Shown here one piece after another: positions 29,102 to 37,759 of a stretch of 64,000 nt of DNA (within the stretch, counting starts at the first letter, position 1; each line of letters starts with the position of its first letter). The stretch spans positions 62,001 through 126,000 of the forward strand of contig NZ_JAFEWD010000005.1 of assembly GCF_017355855.1 (NCBI RefSeq), written 5' to 3'. The position numbers and the translations under genes were made by a program. The notes below the pieces were generated by a model, which worked only from the letters and a program-made list of their open reading frames with translations, did not search any database and had not been told where the DNA came from. This DNA is from Pedobacter sp. SYSU D00535. GTDB taxonomy: Bacteria > Bacteroidota > Bacteroidia > Sphingobacteriales > Sphingobacteriaceae.

Positions 29102-31492
29102 TTAGTTTGTTTTTACCCGGTTCGCTTCGTCTTCAGAGGCCGTCTTTCTATTTCGTGCCGCCTTTAACTGTTGGTTCCCAAAAGAGTAGCTGAAGGTTAA
29201 TCTCGCATTTCTGCTTTCATAAAACTGCCGGAAGTCGACATTGATCTCTCGATACAAGATGGAAGCCCTGGTATTATCCGAGAACAGGATGTCGTTGAAA
29301 TTGAGACTCAGCTTTCCTTTTCTGTCCCAAAACGTTTTTTGTACCGCAAAATTTAAACTCCCTAAGTTATCGATGGTGATAAACTCATTGAGGAATTTCG
29401 TCATATAATATCCCGACAATTCAAAGTTTAACGTACTCGTAGGCTTGTATGCCAGCTGCCAGTAAGCCAGCCAATTCCACTTACTTTGTTCGTAAGTTCC
29501 ACTGAGGTAATCAGCTTTGTATCTGTTGTAGATGAATTGATTGCCCCCAAATCCGCTTATCTTTTTTCCCAGGTTCAGCGGGAAGTTCAGTTCGGCAGCA
29601 AAGTTGTCATAGGTACCCAAATTCTCAGATGTGGTGTACGTGAGATTTCCATTCTGACGGGGTGCATTGCTGAAAATAACATCCTGTTTCTTATTATAGC
29701 TAAACGCGATAAATGGTTGATTTTGATAGGTAAGCGAGATCTTGTACTGATCTGCTGTTTCCGGTCTCAATTTCGGATTTCCCTGCGTGTAGGTCAAAGA
29801 GTCAAGGAACTGGATAAACGGATTTTGTTGCTGGAAACTGGGCCGGTTCACTCTCCTGGTGTACTGCAGAATGGTAGAGATTTTCGGAGTGATCTCCCGC
29901 GTGATGAACGCTGAAGGGAACAGCTGCCAATAGTCTCTCTCGAGCACTGTATTTAGCTCTTCCTTTCCATTAGCTACCGTTTGTTCTAGTCGAAGGCCTC
30001 CCTGGAGGTTCCATTTGCCGAACTTATGCTGATACGAAGAGTACAAAGCATTGATGTTCTCCATGTATCTGAAGTTGGTACTTCTGTCAGCATCCGTCTT
30101 TCCATTCCGGATAAAGGTTAGAAAGTTGTCTATGGTAGCGATAGTAGATTTTCCCCCAGCTTCAAATTTTGCATCTTTTCCAACCGGATGACTGTAATCC
30201 AGTTTCAACACTCCAAACTTCACCGGATTGTCTACAAACTGCTGATTATTGAAGGCAGTATTGTTATTGTCGATGTTGGTGATGTTACTTACTGTCTCGA
30301 TATTGAAGTTGGAATAATCAAGGTCGACGTTCAAGTCTCTACCCAAGGTATCAAAGCTATGCTTCCAGTTTAAATTTCCCGAGAAGTTGCTGCGGTTGCT
30401 GGTGGTATAGTTTAAGGTCTCAAAAGTGCTTTCTAAAGAATTGGAAGCATCGTTTACCTGTTCGGTAAGATTGCTCGCGTTCCTTGAGCCTTCTCGTATA
30501 AACCCTCGTATAATTACTCCAAAGGTATTTTTCTTGTCGGCATAGAAATCTGCCCCCGCGCTAAAGTTATGACTATTGGCGTTGTTCGGGCTGTAATTCA
30601 CCTGCTCATACCTGCTGCCGGAAATCGTTCTGTTGAATTCGCTGTAATCGTAATAGTTGCGGTGGAAAAAGCTGTAGCTTCCAAAACTGTTAAACTTTCC
30701 CTGTCGGTGATTAATATTGAGGGACGGACTTAGCCTGTAAAAGTTTCTGTCGACCCCATATTCTCCCCGGTTGTAAATCCCCAGGCCCGAGGCGAGGCTG
30801 AAGCTTCCGTTTGTCCCGAGGTTGGCATTTCGCTTCATAATAATGTTAATCACGGAACCGCCGGCGGCATCGTACTTCGCCCCAGGATTCGCAATTACCT
30901 CAATGCGTTCAATATTTGCTGCGCTCAGGTCCTTCAGTACCTGTGAAATGTCAGTGTATTGCGACTGTCTTCCGTCGATCAGAATATTCGGACTGCCTTT
31001 ACCAACCATGGTAATCTTATCATCAGAGACGATCAGTCCCGGTACTTTTTGCAGTACTTCCAGTGCTGTAGATCCTGCTGCCGTTGCGCTTCCTTCCACA
31101 TTCACTACCAGCTTATCCGGCCTCTGTTCAAGGAAAGGTCGACGGGCAGTAATGCTGACTTCCCGCAGATTTGCTGCACCTGGTGTAATAGTTATGCCCG
31201 GCGCCTTCACTGCCGGTCCCTCCACGTTTACAGAGACGGAGCTCTTTTTGTATCCCACCATGGTGGCGGTGATCAGGTAGCTGCCCTTGCTGATATTGCT
31301 GAAGCTGTACGCACCGGTTCCATTGGTTAAAGCGGACTTAACAAGAGCGGAGTCTGTTTTCCGGAGAAGCAAGACGGTGGCAAATTCAGCCGGCTTTTGT
31401 TTTTCGTCGCTTACTTTTCCTGTAATTGTTGACTGAGAAAATGCTGAATACGAGGTAGTCAGGATTGTGAGAAGGATAAAAAATGATTTCAT
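29102..31492 (-). CDS. Outer-membrane beta-barrel receptor (TonB-dependent receptor-like, OMP_b-brl_3 type)
   Basis: A 796-residue outer-membrane protein. A signal peptide (FFILLTILTTSYSAFSQ) is followed by a carboxypeptidase-regulatory-like domain (residues about 22-105, GKVSDEKQKPAEFATVLLLR), a plug domain (about 130-215, VVNVEGSATAAGSTALEVLQKVPG ... ILIDGRQSQY) and a large barrel with the outer-membrane-protein family pattern (NVDFRQFYESRNARLTFSYSFGNQQLK). The mature chain ends in a short polar tail. Ligand unknown; there is no SusD neighbour. This barrel subgroup is common in Bacteroidota and many copies occur per genome. Confidence 0.85.
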   Translation of the reverse strand: MKSFFILLTILTTSYSAFSQSTITGKVSDEKQKPAEFATVLLLRKTDSALVKSALTNGTGAYSFSNISKGSYLITATMVGYKKSSVSVNVEGPAVKAPGITITPGAANLREVSITARRPFLEQRPDKLVVNVEGSATAAGSTALEVLQKVPGLIVSDDKITMVGKGSPNILIDGRQSQYTDISQVLKDLSAANIERIEVIANPGAKYDAAGGSVINIIMKRNANLGTNGSFSLASGLGIYNRGEYGVDRNFYRLSPSLNINHRQGKFNSFGSYSFFHRNYYDYSEFNRTISGSRYEQVNYSPNNANSHNFSAGADFYADKKNTFGVIIRGFIREGSRNASNLTEQVNDASNSLESTFETLNYTTSNRSNFSGNLNWKHSFDTLGRDLNVDLDYSNFNIETVSNITNIDNNNTAFNNQQFVDNPVKFGVLKLDYSHPVGKDAKFEAGGKSTIATIDNFLTFIRNGKTDADRSTNFRYMENINALYSSYQHKFGKWNLQGGLRLEQTVANGKEELNTVLERDYWQLFPSAFITREITPKISTILQYTRRVNRPSFQQQNPFIQFLDSLTYTQGNPKLRPETADQYKISLTYQNQPFIAFSYNKKQDVIFSNAPRQNGNLTYTTSENLGTYDNFAAELNFPLNLGKKISGFGGNQFIYNRYKADYLSGTYEQSKWNWLAYWQLAYKPTSTLNFELSGYYMTKFLNEFITIDNLGSLNFAVQKTFWDRKGKLSLNFNDILFSDNTRASILYREINVDFRQFYESRNARLTFSYSFGNQQLKAARNRKTASEDEANRVKTN

Positions 31493-31624
31493 GTTTGAAT
31501 AGCGAACCCTTACTTAGATGCAATTTTGCCTAAAAAGTTGCATCTCTTTTGATTTTTTCCCTATGTGTGGTGTCTGGAGGGTAATGATCGCTGGCCACTG
31601 CTAAAGATTCAGGATGTTTTTTAC

Positions 31625-31653
31625 GAAAAAAGCCCCGGTGTTTTACCGGGGCT
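31625..31653 (-). terminator. Rho-independent terminator of icd
   Basis: Minus-strand stem AGCCCCGGT / ACCGGGGCT (9 bp, 5-nt loop) followed by six T. It is 26 nt beyond the icd stop. Confidence 0.9.
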
Positions 31654-31678
31654 CAGCGACCAAATGGCCGTATGATGA

Positions 31679-32911
31679 TTAACCTAATTTGGCTTTCAAA
31701 TTCTGATCGATCGCCTCAAGGAATTCTTCTGTGTACAAGTAGTCTGTACCGTGCTCTACTTTCGGCTTGATAGTAATAGCAAGGTCTTTAGTCATTTTAC
31801 CACTTTCAACCGTTTCGATACAAACCTGCTCCAACGTGTGGCAGAAGTTGATCAATTCCTGGTTGTTATCCAACTTACCGCGGAACTCTAATCCTCTTGT
31901 CCAGGCGAAGATAGAAGCAATTGGGTTTGTCGACGTAGGATTTCCTTTCTGATGCTCACGGTAGTGACGCGTTACTGTTCCGTGTGCTGCTTCAGCTTCC
32001 ATCGTTTTTCCGTCAGGAGTAACCAAAGTAGAAGTCATCAAACCTAATGAACCGAAACCTTGTGCTACGGTATCGGATTGAACGTCTCCGTCGTAGTTTT
32101 TACAAGCCCAAACGAAGTTTCCATTCCATTTTAATGCAGAAGCAACCATGTCGTCAATTAAACGGTGCTCATAAACCAGTCCTAATTTATCGAACTCAGC
32201 TTTGAACTCGTTTTGATAGATCTCTTCAAAAATATCTTTGAAACGACCGTCGTATTTTTTAAGAATGGTATTCTTGGTAGAAAGGTACAAAGGCCATTTT
32301 TTCATCAGCGCCTGGTTGAAGCAGGCACGTGCGAAACCTTTGATAGATTCGTCAGTGTTATACATCGCCAGTGCCACACCGTCACCTTTGAAATTGTACA
32401 CTTCGAAAGATTGCTCTTCGCCCCCATCTTCAGGAGTGAAGGTGATAGTTAATTTACCTTTCCCTTTAGTAACGAAGTCAGTTGCACGATACTGATCGCC
32501 AAAAGCGTGACGGCCAATACAGATAGGAGCAGTCCAGTTTGGAACCAAACGAGGCACATTGCTCATTACGATCGGCTCACGAAAAACTGTCCCATCCAAA
32601 ATGTTACGGATAGTTCCATTAGGAGACTTCCACATTTGCTTCAAACCAAACTCTTCCACACGAGCTTCATCCGGAGTGATAGTAGCACACTTGATACCAA
32701 CACCATATTCTTTGATTGCATTTGCAGCATCAATAGTAACCTGGTCATTGGTTTCATCACGGTACTCAATACCAAGATCGAAGTATTTGATATCTACGTC
32801 AAGGTAAGGAAGAATCAGCTTGTCCTTGATGAATTTCCAGATGATGCGGGTCATCTCATCGCCATCCAGCTCAACTACCGGATTTGCTACTTTGATTTTT
32901 TGTATCGACAT
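31679..32911 (-). CDS. icd: Isocitrate dehydrogenase, NADP-dependent
   Basis: Oxidative decarboxylation of isocitrate to 2-oxoglutarate in the TCA cycle. The 410-residue chain is the eukaryote-like (type II) homodimeric form: [13 protein letters not shown] near the N-terminus, [19 protein letters not shown] with the isocitrate-binding Ser/Asn/Arg cluster (residues about 95-112), [28 protein letters not shown] with metal-binding Asp (about 252-279), and [17 protein letters not shown] with the NADP-specific residues (about 305-320). Length matches this class (about 405-415). A -7 box lies 33 nt upstream and a strong terminator follows, so it is monocistronic. Confidence 0.95.
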   Translation of the reverse strand: MSIQKIKVANPVVELDGDEMTRIIWKFIKDKLILPYLDVDIKYFDLGIEYRDETNDQVTIDAANAIKEYGVGIKCATITPDEARVEEFGLKQMWKSPNGTIRNILDGTVFREPIVMSNVPRLVPNWTAPICIGRHAFGDQYRATDFVTKGKGKLTITFTPEDGGEEQSFEVYNFKGDGVALAMYNTDESIKGFARACFNQALMKKWPLYLSTKNTILKKYDGRFKDIFEEIYQNEFKAEFDKLGLVYEHRLIDDMVASALKWNGNFVWACKNYDGDVQSDTVAQGFGSLGLMTSTLVTPDGKTMEAEAAHGTVTRHYREHQKGNPTSTNPIASIFAWTRGLEFRGKLDNNQELINFCHTLEQVCIETVESGKMTKDLAITIKPKVEHGTDYLYTEEFLEAIDQNLKAKLG

Positions 32912-32943
32912 GTCTTCTTTGTTTAGTTAAAATTTGCGACGCC

Positions 32944-32951
32944 CAAAGATA
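32944..32951 (-). promoter_or_regulatory. Promoter -7 box of icd
   Basis: On the minus strand TATCTTTG matches TAnnTTTG exactly, with about 30 nt of leader before the icd ATG. No clear -33 element. Confidence 0.45.
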
Positions 32952-33057
32952 TAAAAATTGCAAAAACAGAGCTATTTAGATTCAATTTCGTCTGCAAATG
33001 CTGTTTTCAAACATTTGGGTACGCAGTTTGCTTTACATCTTGTAAAATTAAATTCCT

Positions 33058-33519
33058 ATGAACAACGACAAATCATTTTATCCTGGTTTCAACGATGAAA
33101 ACATGGATAGAGATAAAAAAATGAAGGATGATTTAGGAGCTGAAGTGAATAGTGAGAACCTAACATATAACGAAGACCAGGATAGTTTTGAGGTCGATGT
33201 GAAAAGTACAGGCGAAGACGAGCTATATGATCACCCGAACCCGTATGACACCTCGGCACGCGGCGGCTCTGATTTCGACTCAGACTATGATGAAGAAAAC
33301 ATTGCTTTGGTAGACGACTACCAGCGGATCAACGATGGCGCGGAGCCGGAAGTGAACGAGTACGGTATGCATATCGACGATGGACAGATCGCCCAATTGG
33401 ATCCGCTTGATGCAGAATTAGCAAAAACTCCTGAGGATGACCGGGATGATTTAGACGAAGAAGGTTATCCGAAAAACGACGAAGATCCATTGGAAGGCAA
33501 TGAGTATCTGAAGTCATAA
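33058..33519 (+). CDS. Highly acidic protein of unknown function
   Basis: A 153-residue protein with no signal peptide or membrane segment. Asp and Glu make up roughly a third of the residues, spread along the chain (FDSDYDEENIALVDDYQ, PEDDRDDLDEEGYPKNDEDP), so it is predicted to be strongly acidic and largely disordered. It has few hydrophobic stretches and no Cys. Similar acidic proteins are found in Sphingobacteriaceae next to core genes, but I cannot name a family or function. It converges on dnaX and ends in a probable hairpin. Codon use looks like its neighbours, so the ORF is likely real. Confidence 0.7.
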   Translation: MNNDKSFYPGFNDENMDRDKKMKDDLGAEVNSENLTYNEDQDSFEVDVKSTGEDELYDHPNPYDTSARGGSDFDSDYDEENIALVDDYQRINDGAEPEVNEYGMHIDDGQIAQLDPLDAELAKTPEDDRDDLDEEGYPKNDEDPLEGNEYLKS

Positions 33520-33526
33520 TTGTTTT

Positions 33527-33570
33527 GAAGGCTGAGGGTGACGACACAAGTCGGCTTTCAGCCTTCTTAT
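33527..33570. terminator. Convergent hairpin between the acidic-protein gene and dnaX
   Basis: GAAGGCTGA / TCAGCCTTC, a perfect 9-bp inverted repeat with a 22-nt loop, then TTATT. It starts 7 nt after the plus-strand stop and ends before the dnaX stop, so it could serve both strands. The long loop and weak T tract lower confidence. Confidence 0.55.
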
Positions 33571-33581
33571 TGTACTGATGC

Positions 33582-35378
33582 TTATTCAACATTAAGGTTA
33601 AACTTCCTTCTGAACTCCTCCAGTACCGGGTTCTTCTCTGCCATATACTGGTACTTCTCAGAAGATGTATATAAGCGCTTTTTATCGTTTTTCTCTGCCT
33701 GACGCGTTACTATGTCAATTCCAAAGTTCTGCATCTTTATTCTCAGGTGATTCAGCAGATCGATTTTTTCAACGGCCAGTTGTCCTTCCTGGATCTTGTT
33801 CTCAATCACCACCTCAATTTGGAAGTTGGGAAGCAGTGTAGGCGAGTTGGCTGTCATCAAGGTAAACAGGTTTATTTTTCCCTGACGTTTTATTTCTTCT
33901 GCATAGCTATTCCATTCTCTTAACAGGTCGTTCGCGGTAAAGGGCTCGCGGCTATCGCCCGAAATGACCTGCGGTTCGTCATTCTCTTCTTTTGCAGTGC
34001 TGCCCGAAAGATCGTTTAGACTGGGAATAATAGAAGGAATCGCTGTTAAGGGTTTGATGGAAATCCTTGGCTTTTCCGTGGTGGCTGTTGCTGCAGGCTT
34101 TGTACTTGCCGGCACCGGTGCTGGCTGCGGTGATGGAGCTTTAAAAGCTACGGGAGGCGGCTCTTTGAGAACGGCAGGGCTCGGTGGAGCAGCGGTAACA
34201 GAAGCCGAACCTTGCTCAGCTTTTACTGGGGTATCATGTTTTTTTTTTACCGCTTCAGCGGAAACCGAAGCGGATAAATTTAAAGCGGATGGGATGTGGC
34301 ATATTTTTATCAGCGCCATCTCCACCTGCAGCCGCTGATTTTTACTGTTTTTATAATTGAGATCGCATTGATTAGCGATGTTCAGTCCGGATAAAAGGAA
34401 GGAGGCAGAAGCTGCTTTGGCCTGCTCAAGGTATTTCTGCCGGATCCCGTCGCTTACTTCCAGGAGTTTCAGCGTGGCCGGATCCTTACCTACCAGGAGA
34501 TTTCTAAAATGGGAGGCCAGACCTGTAATGAAGTTGTTCCCATCAAAGCCATTAGCCAGGATGTCATCAAATACCAAAAGTGTATTAGAGACGTCTTCCT
34601 TCAACAGCGAATCGGTAATCTTGAAATAATAATCGTAATCGAGAATGTTCAGATTGTCAATCACCGCTTTGTAGGTGACGTTCCGGTTCGAGAAACTGAC
34701 GATCTGATCAAACATAGACAGGGCATCCCGCAAACCACCATCTGCTTTTTGAGCAATCAGGTGTAGGCCATCTCCATCATAGCTGACGTTTTCTTTGCTT
34801 GCTATGGAAGCAAGATGATTAGCCATGTCTTCCACCCGGATCCTGTTGAAATCAAAAATCTGACAACGGGATAAGATGGTGGGAAGGATTTTGTGCTTCT
34901 CGGTCGTCGCAAGGATAAAGATGGCATAGGACGGAGGTTCTTCCAGCGTTTTCAGGAACGCATTAAAGGCTGCCTGTGAAAGCATGTGGACCTCATCTAT
35001 AATATAAATCTTGTATTTGCCGGTTTGTGGCGGGATCCGTACCTGTTCAATCAGGCTCCTGATATCATCAACAGAGTTGTTGGATGCAGCATCGAGCTCG
35101 TGGATACTGAAAGAGTTGCCATTTTGGAAGGAGCGACAAGACTCACACTCGCCGCAGGCCTCTACTTGCGGACTTAAGTTGAAGCAGTTAATGGTCTTTG
35201 CAAGAATACGGGCACAGGTAGTTTTTCCAACTCCCCGCGGACCGCAGAAAAGAAAAGCCTGAGCCAGCTGATGGTTTTTTATCGCGTTCTTTAAGGTGTT
35301 TGTAATATGCTGCTGACCCACAACACTTTCGAATGTTGCTGGCCTGTATTTCCTCGCCGACACAATAAAATTATCCAT
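33582..35378 (-). CDS. dnaX: DNA polymerase III subunit gamma/tau
   Basis: Clamp-loader ATPase of the replicative polymerase. A 598-residue protein: SARKYRPATFESVVGQQHI at the N-terminus, Walker A GPRGVGKTT near residues 44-52, four Cys of the zinc module (CFNLSPQVEACGECESC), Walker B/DEAH-like IIDEVHMLS, the SRC motif (LSRCQIF) and the sensor-2 region. A Pro/Ala-rich linker (residues about 390-450) then leads to a tau-like C-terminal domain (NDLLREWNSYAEEIKRQGKINLF). I chose ATG 35378; a GTG two codons upstream is also possible. No frameshift slippery site such as a run of six or more A within a hairpin context was noticed. Confidence 0.93.
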   Translation of the reverse strand: MDNFIVSARKYRPATFESVVGQQHITNTLKNAIKNHQLAQAFLFCGPRGVGKTTCARILAKTINCFNLSPQVEACGECESCRSFQNGNSFSIHELDAASNNSVDDIRSLIEQVRIPPQTGKYKIYIIDEVHMLSQAAFNAFLKTLEEPPSYAIFILATTEKHKILPTILSRCQIFDFNRIRVEDMANHLASIASKENVSYDGDGLHLIAQKADGGLRDALSMFDQIVSFSNRNVTYKAVIDNLNILDYDYYFKITDSLLKEDVSNTLLVFDDILANGFDGNNFITGLASHFRNLLVGKDPATLKLLEVSDGIRQKYLEQAKAASASFLLSGLNIANQCDLNYKNSKNQRLQVEMALIKICHIPSALNLSASVSAEAVKKKHDTPVKAEQGSASVTAAPPSPAVLKEPPPVAFKAPSPQPAPVPASTKPAATATTEKPRISIKPLTAIPSIIPSLNDLSGSTAKEENDEPQVISGDSREPFTANDLLREWNSYAEEIKRQGKINLFTLMTANSPTLLPNFQIEVVIENKIQEGQLAVEKIDLLNHLRIKMQNFGIDIVTRQAEKNDKKRLYTSSEKYQYMAEKNPVLEEFRRKFNLNVE

Positions 35379-35506
35379 CGCCACTAAATTAATAAGAAGT
35401 TGCGAAACTTGAACGGGTTTTGCTAATTATGATATTTTTAAGAATTGCAGCCAATCCTTAAATGAAATACCTAAAAGTGAGTATTTCTTCCCGTTTGTTA
35501 TTAAAT

Positions 35507-35514
35507 TATCTTTG
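35507..35514 (+). promoter_or_regulatory. Promoter -7 box of the lipoprotein gene
   Basis: TATCTTTG is an exact TAnnTTTG, 20 nt before the ATG of the 406-residue lipoprotein gene. Confidence 0.45.
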
Positions 35515-35534
35515 ACCGACTAATTTTTTAACTA

Positions 35535-36755
35535 ATGAAAAAAATATTACTTATCGCAGTTGCTTGTTCTGCCGTTTTTGCTTCGTGTAAAAAAGACGGA
35601 GGCAAGGAGGAAGAGGATCCATTCAAGCTAGAGTACTCCAACCTAAGTACCGAGCAGCACAAACAAAAGATGGAGCAAGCTGGAATTGAGTTTGTTCAAA
35701 AAATCAACACACTGCCAGACGAGAAGTTTGTAGATGTTTTGGATTACTTCGCTAGCCTGGAGCTTGATCTGGAAACGGAATCAGAATCTGTCGCCTCTAT
35801 TTTCGCTGTAGGGAAAGCGGCAAAGACAAAAAACTTCAATGCCTTATTTAATGCTTCAACTTCAGCTACTAATGATGCAGGCAAATTGAGTGATCTTTAT
35901 AAGATTTATACATGGGATCGTACGGAGCAGGAATGGGTGGAGTCCAGCTCGACTGATAAACTGGAATTCCGGTTTCCGTCTGACGCTTCTAAAACATCTA
36001 ACAATGCTACTTTAACGTTTAGCTATGTTAAGTCTAACACAACGGCAACTTACGAAGGAGAAAGCGCAGAACTTCCTGCTTCCATGACTGCCGTACTTAA
36101 AGTAGATAATAAGGAAGAGTTGAAATATACATCCTCTTTTGAATACAAAAACGACGGAACTCCAACTAAAGCTGACATCAATTTGGTATTAGGAGCATTT
36201 ACTCTAAAAACTAAAGTTGACAACAGCTCAAGCGCAATGAGTTCTGAGTTTTCTTTGGCTAAAGGAACTGAAGTGCTTCTTAGCCTGACTACTTCTGCAG
36301 CTGGAAACATGACAGTTGACAACGCTAATTCGGCAGATGATCTTGATGAGTTTTTAAAAAGTGCAAACGCAAGTTTTGAGATCATGAACTTCAAGTTGCT
36401 GGGTCAGGTGGACATTAAAGGAATAGCTGATGCAGAAAGAGCTGCAGATAATCTTTCAAATGATCTTCAGAATGTTAAAGAGGCTGAAGCCTGGAATAAG
36501 CACGCTAAGTTTGTGGCAGTAAACAAGACTGATAACACTCTGATTGCTAAAGTAGAATTCGAACCAGGCAGGGATGATTACGAAAGCTGCTACTGGAATG
36601 GTCAATCTAACCATTGCTATAGCTATACTGATTATTACCTGGAGCCAAAGCTGGTTTTCAAAGACGGTTCAAAAACCAGTTTTGAAGCATTCTTCGAAAA
36701 TGGGTTTGCGCAACTAATCGACGATCTGGAAGAGTTCGGAGAGAAGTTTGAATAA
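35535..36755 (+). CDS. Lipoprotein of unknown function
   Basis: A 406-residue predicted lipoprotein: signal MKKILLIAVACSAV with lipobox VFASC (C18) followed by an acidic KKDGGKEEEDP spacer, as in surface-exposed lipoproteins of Bacteroidota. The mature chain has alternating amphipathic strands and a helical start (STEQHKQKMEQAGIEFVQKINTLPDEKFVDVL), with a C-terminal Tyr-rich segment (DDYESCYWNGQSNHCYSYTDYY) containing two Cys that might form a disulfide. No family is recognised with certainty. It has its own promoter and terminator. Confidence 0.75.
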   Translation: MKKILLIAVACSAVFASCKKDGGKEEEDPFKLEYSNLSTEQHKQKMEQAGIEFVQKINTLPDEKFVDVLDYFASLELDLETESESVASIFAVGKAAKTKNFNALFNASTSATNDAGKLSDLYKIYTWDRTEQEWVESSSTDKLEFRFPSDASKTSNNATLTFSYVKSNTTATYEGESAELPASMTAVLKVDNKEELKYTSSFEYKNDGTPTKADINLVLGAFTLKTKVDNSSSAMSSEFSLAKGTEVLLSLTTSAAGNMTVDNANSADDLDEFLKSANASFEIMNFKLLGQVDIKGIADAERAADNLSNDLQNVKEAEAWNKHAKFVAVNKTDNTLIAKVEFEPGRDDYESCYWNGQSNHCYSYTDYYLEPKLVFKDGSKTSFEAFFENGFAQLIDDLEEFGEKFE

Positions 36756-36778
36756 TATTAATACTACCTGTTGAACAG

Positions 36779-36806
36779 AGGAGGCTGTGGGGGCCTCCTT
36801 TTTTTT
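36779..36806 (+). terminator. Rho-independent terminator of the lipoprotein gene
   Basis: AGGAGGC / GCCTCCT (7 bp, 7-nt loop) followed by eight T, 24 nt after the stop. Confidence 0.88.
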
Positions 36807-36896
36807 GTGAAAGTTTGATTTGTTTTCCAGTGGTCACAAAGAACCTTCAAACTATTTTCATCCTCCGTTTGTGAGCTCTGCTCATGAAGGTTTTGT

Positions 36897-37757
36897 TTAG
36901 GGGGTTGCCGTCGCCTGTAAAATATAGGAGCCATAACCACACCATATTCCCAGTCCTGGCCCTTGTATATTTGACTTGATTTTTCCCGTTGATCCCACCA
37001 GCGGATTAGATGAATTTATTACCTCATCCTGGAACGTACTCCAAAAGTCGAAGCCCTCTTTCGGTATCGTCGCGAATTTTATCATCACCGCCTCGCCTTT
37101 GTTGAAGTAGGGCTGGTTTTCCACCGTAAGATTATTCTCAGGTCCGCGGTTTACCTGCAGGGTGAGCAGCTTGCCATTAAAATATTTGTCGTCATGGTTT
37201 GATAACAGGGTTGGTATGTACCTCTTGTTGGAGCTTGTCTTAGTGTAGATCTTATAGTAGTTTTTTTCGCTCGGATTATCCTTAAATCGGAGCTGGAGCT
37301 GAACCTTATCCAGCCCGTCTCCTTTCGGTATAAACCAGACAGAGTCTAAAGGAACCTTTGGAGGGATACTGGTTGTTGAAGTAAGCGTGTTGCCGGCGTA
37401 TTCTATAGTGAGCGTATAGGTCTTGCCTGGCATGCCTCTTAATTCATTTCCTTTATAGATATAGGCAGGGAAGTAATCGTTGTCTTTTTTTGCCGTCAAC
37501 ACCTCGGTCGTCTGTCCATCACTGACACTTACCTTCGCCCATCTGATGACCACCTCACTAAGCTGCGCAGAATCGAGCGAGGTGAAAAAAGGAATATTAT
37601 GGGTGAGGATCACATGGGGATAATCGCCCTGTTCGATCCAGCCTTCCACGACGAAACGCGGCTTGTAGTGACCGTAAACCGACTGCTCTTCTTTTTTGCA
37701 GCCGAAAAGGGCGGCAAGAAAAGCTATGGCTAAGATGGTGTTTCTTAAGATGATCAT
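36897..37757 (-). CDS. DUF4249 family lipoprotein
   Basis: A 286-residue predicted lipoprotein (lipobox LAALFGC, C20). The opening of the mature chain (HYKPRFVVEGWIEQGDYPHVILTHNIPFF), the TYTLTIEYAGNTLTSTTSIPP beta-sandwich segment and PLDSVWFIP are typical of DUF4249, a Bacteroidota family normally encoded directly after a TonB-dependent receptor. Here it begins 2 nt after the receptor's stop codon, so translation is probably coupled. By analogy with SusD and other receptor partners it may cap the receptor at the cell surface, but this is inference. Confidence 0.85.
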   Translation of the reverse strand: MIILRNTILAIAFLAALFGCKKEEQSVYGHYKPRFVVEGWIEQGDYPHVILTHNIPFFTSLDSAQLSEVVIRWAKVSVSDGQTTEVLTAKKDNDYFPAYIYKGNELRGMPGKTYTLTIEYAGNTLTSTTSIPPKVPLDSVWFIPKGDGLDKVQLQLRFKDNPSEKNYYKIYTKTSSNKRYIPTLLSNHDDKYFNGKLLTLQVNRGPENNLTVENQPYFNKGEAVMIKFATIPKEGFDFWSTFQDEVINSSNPLVGSTGKIKSNIQGPGLGIWCGYGSYILQATATP

Positions 37758-37759
37758 GG

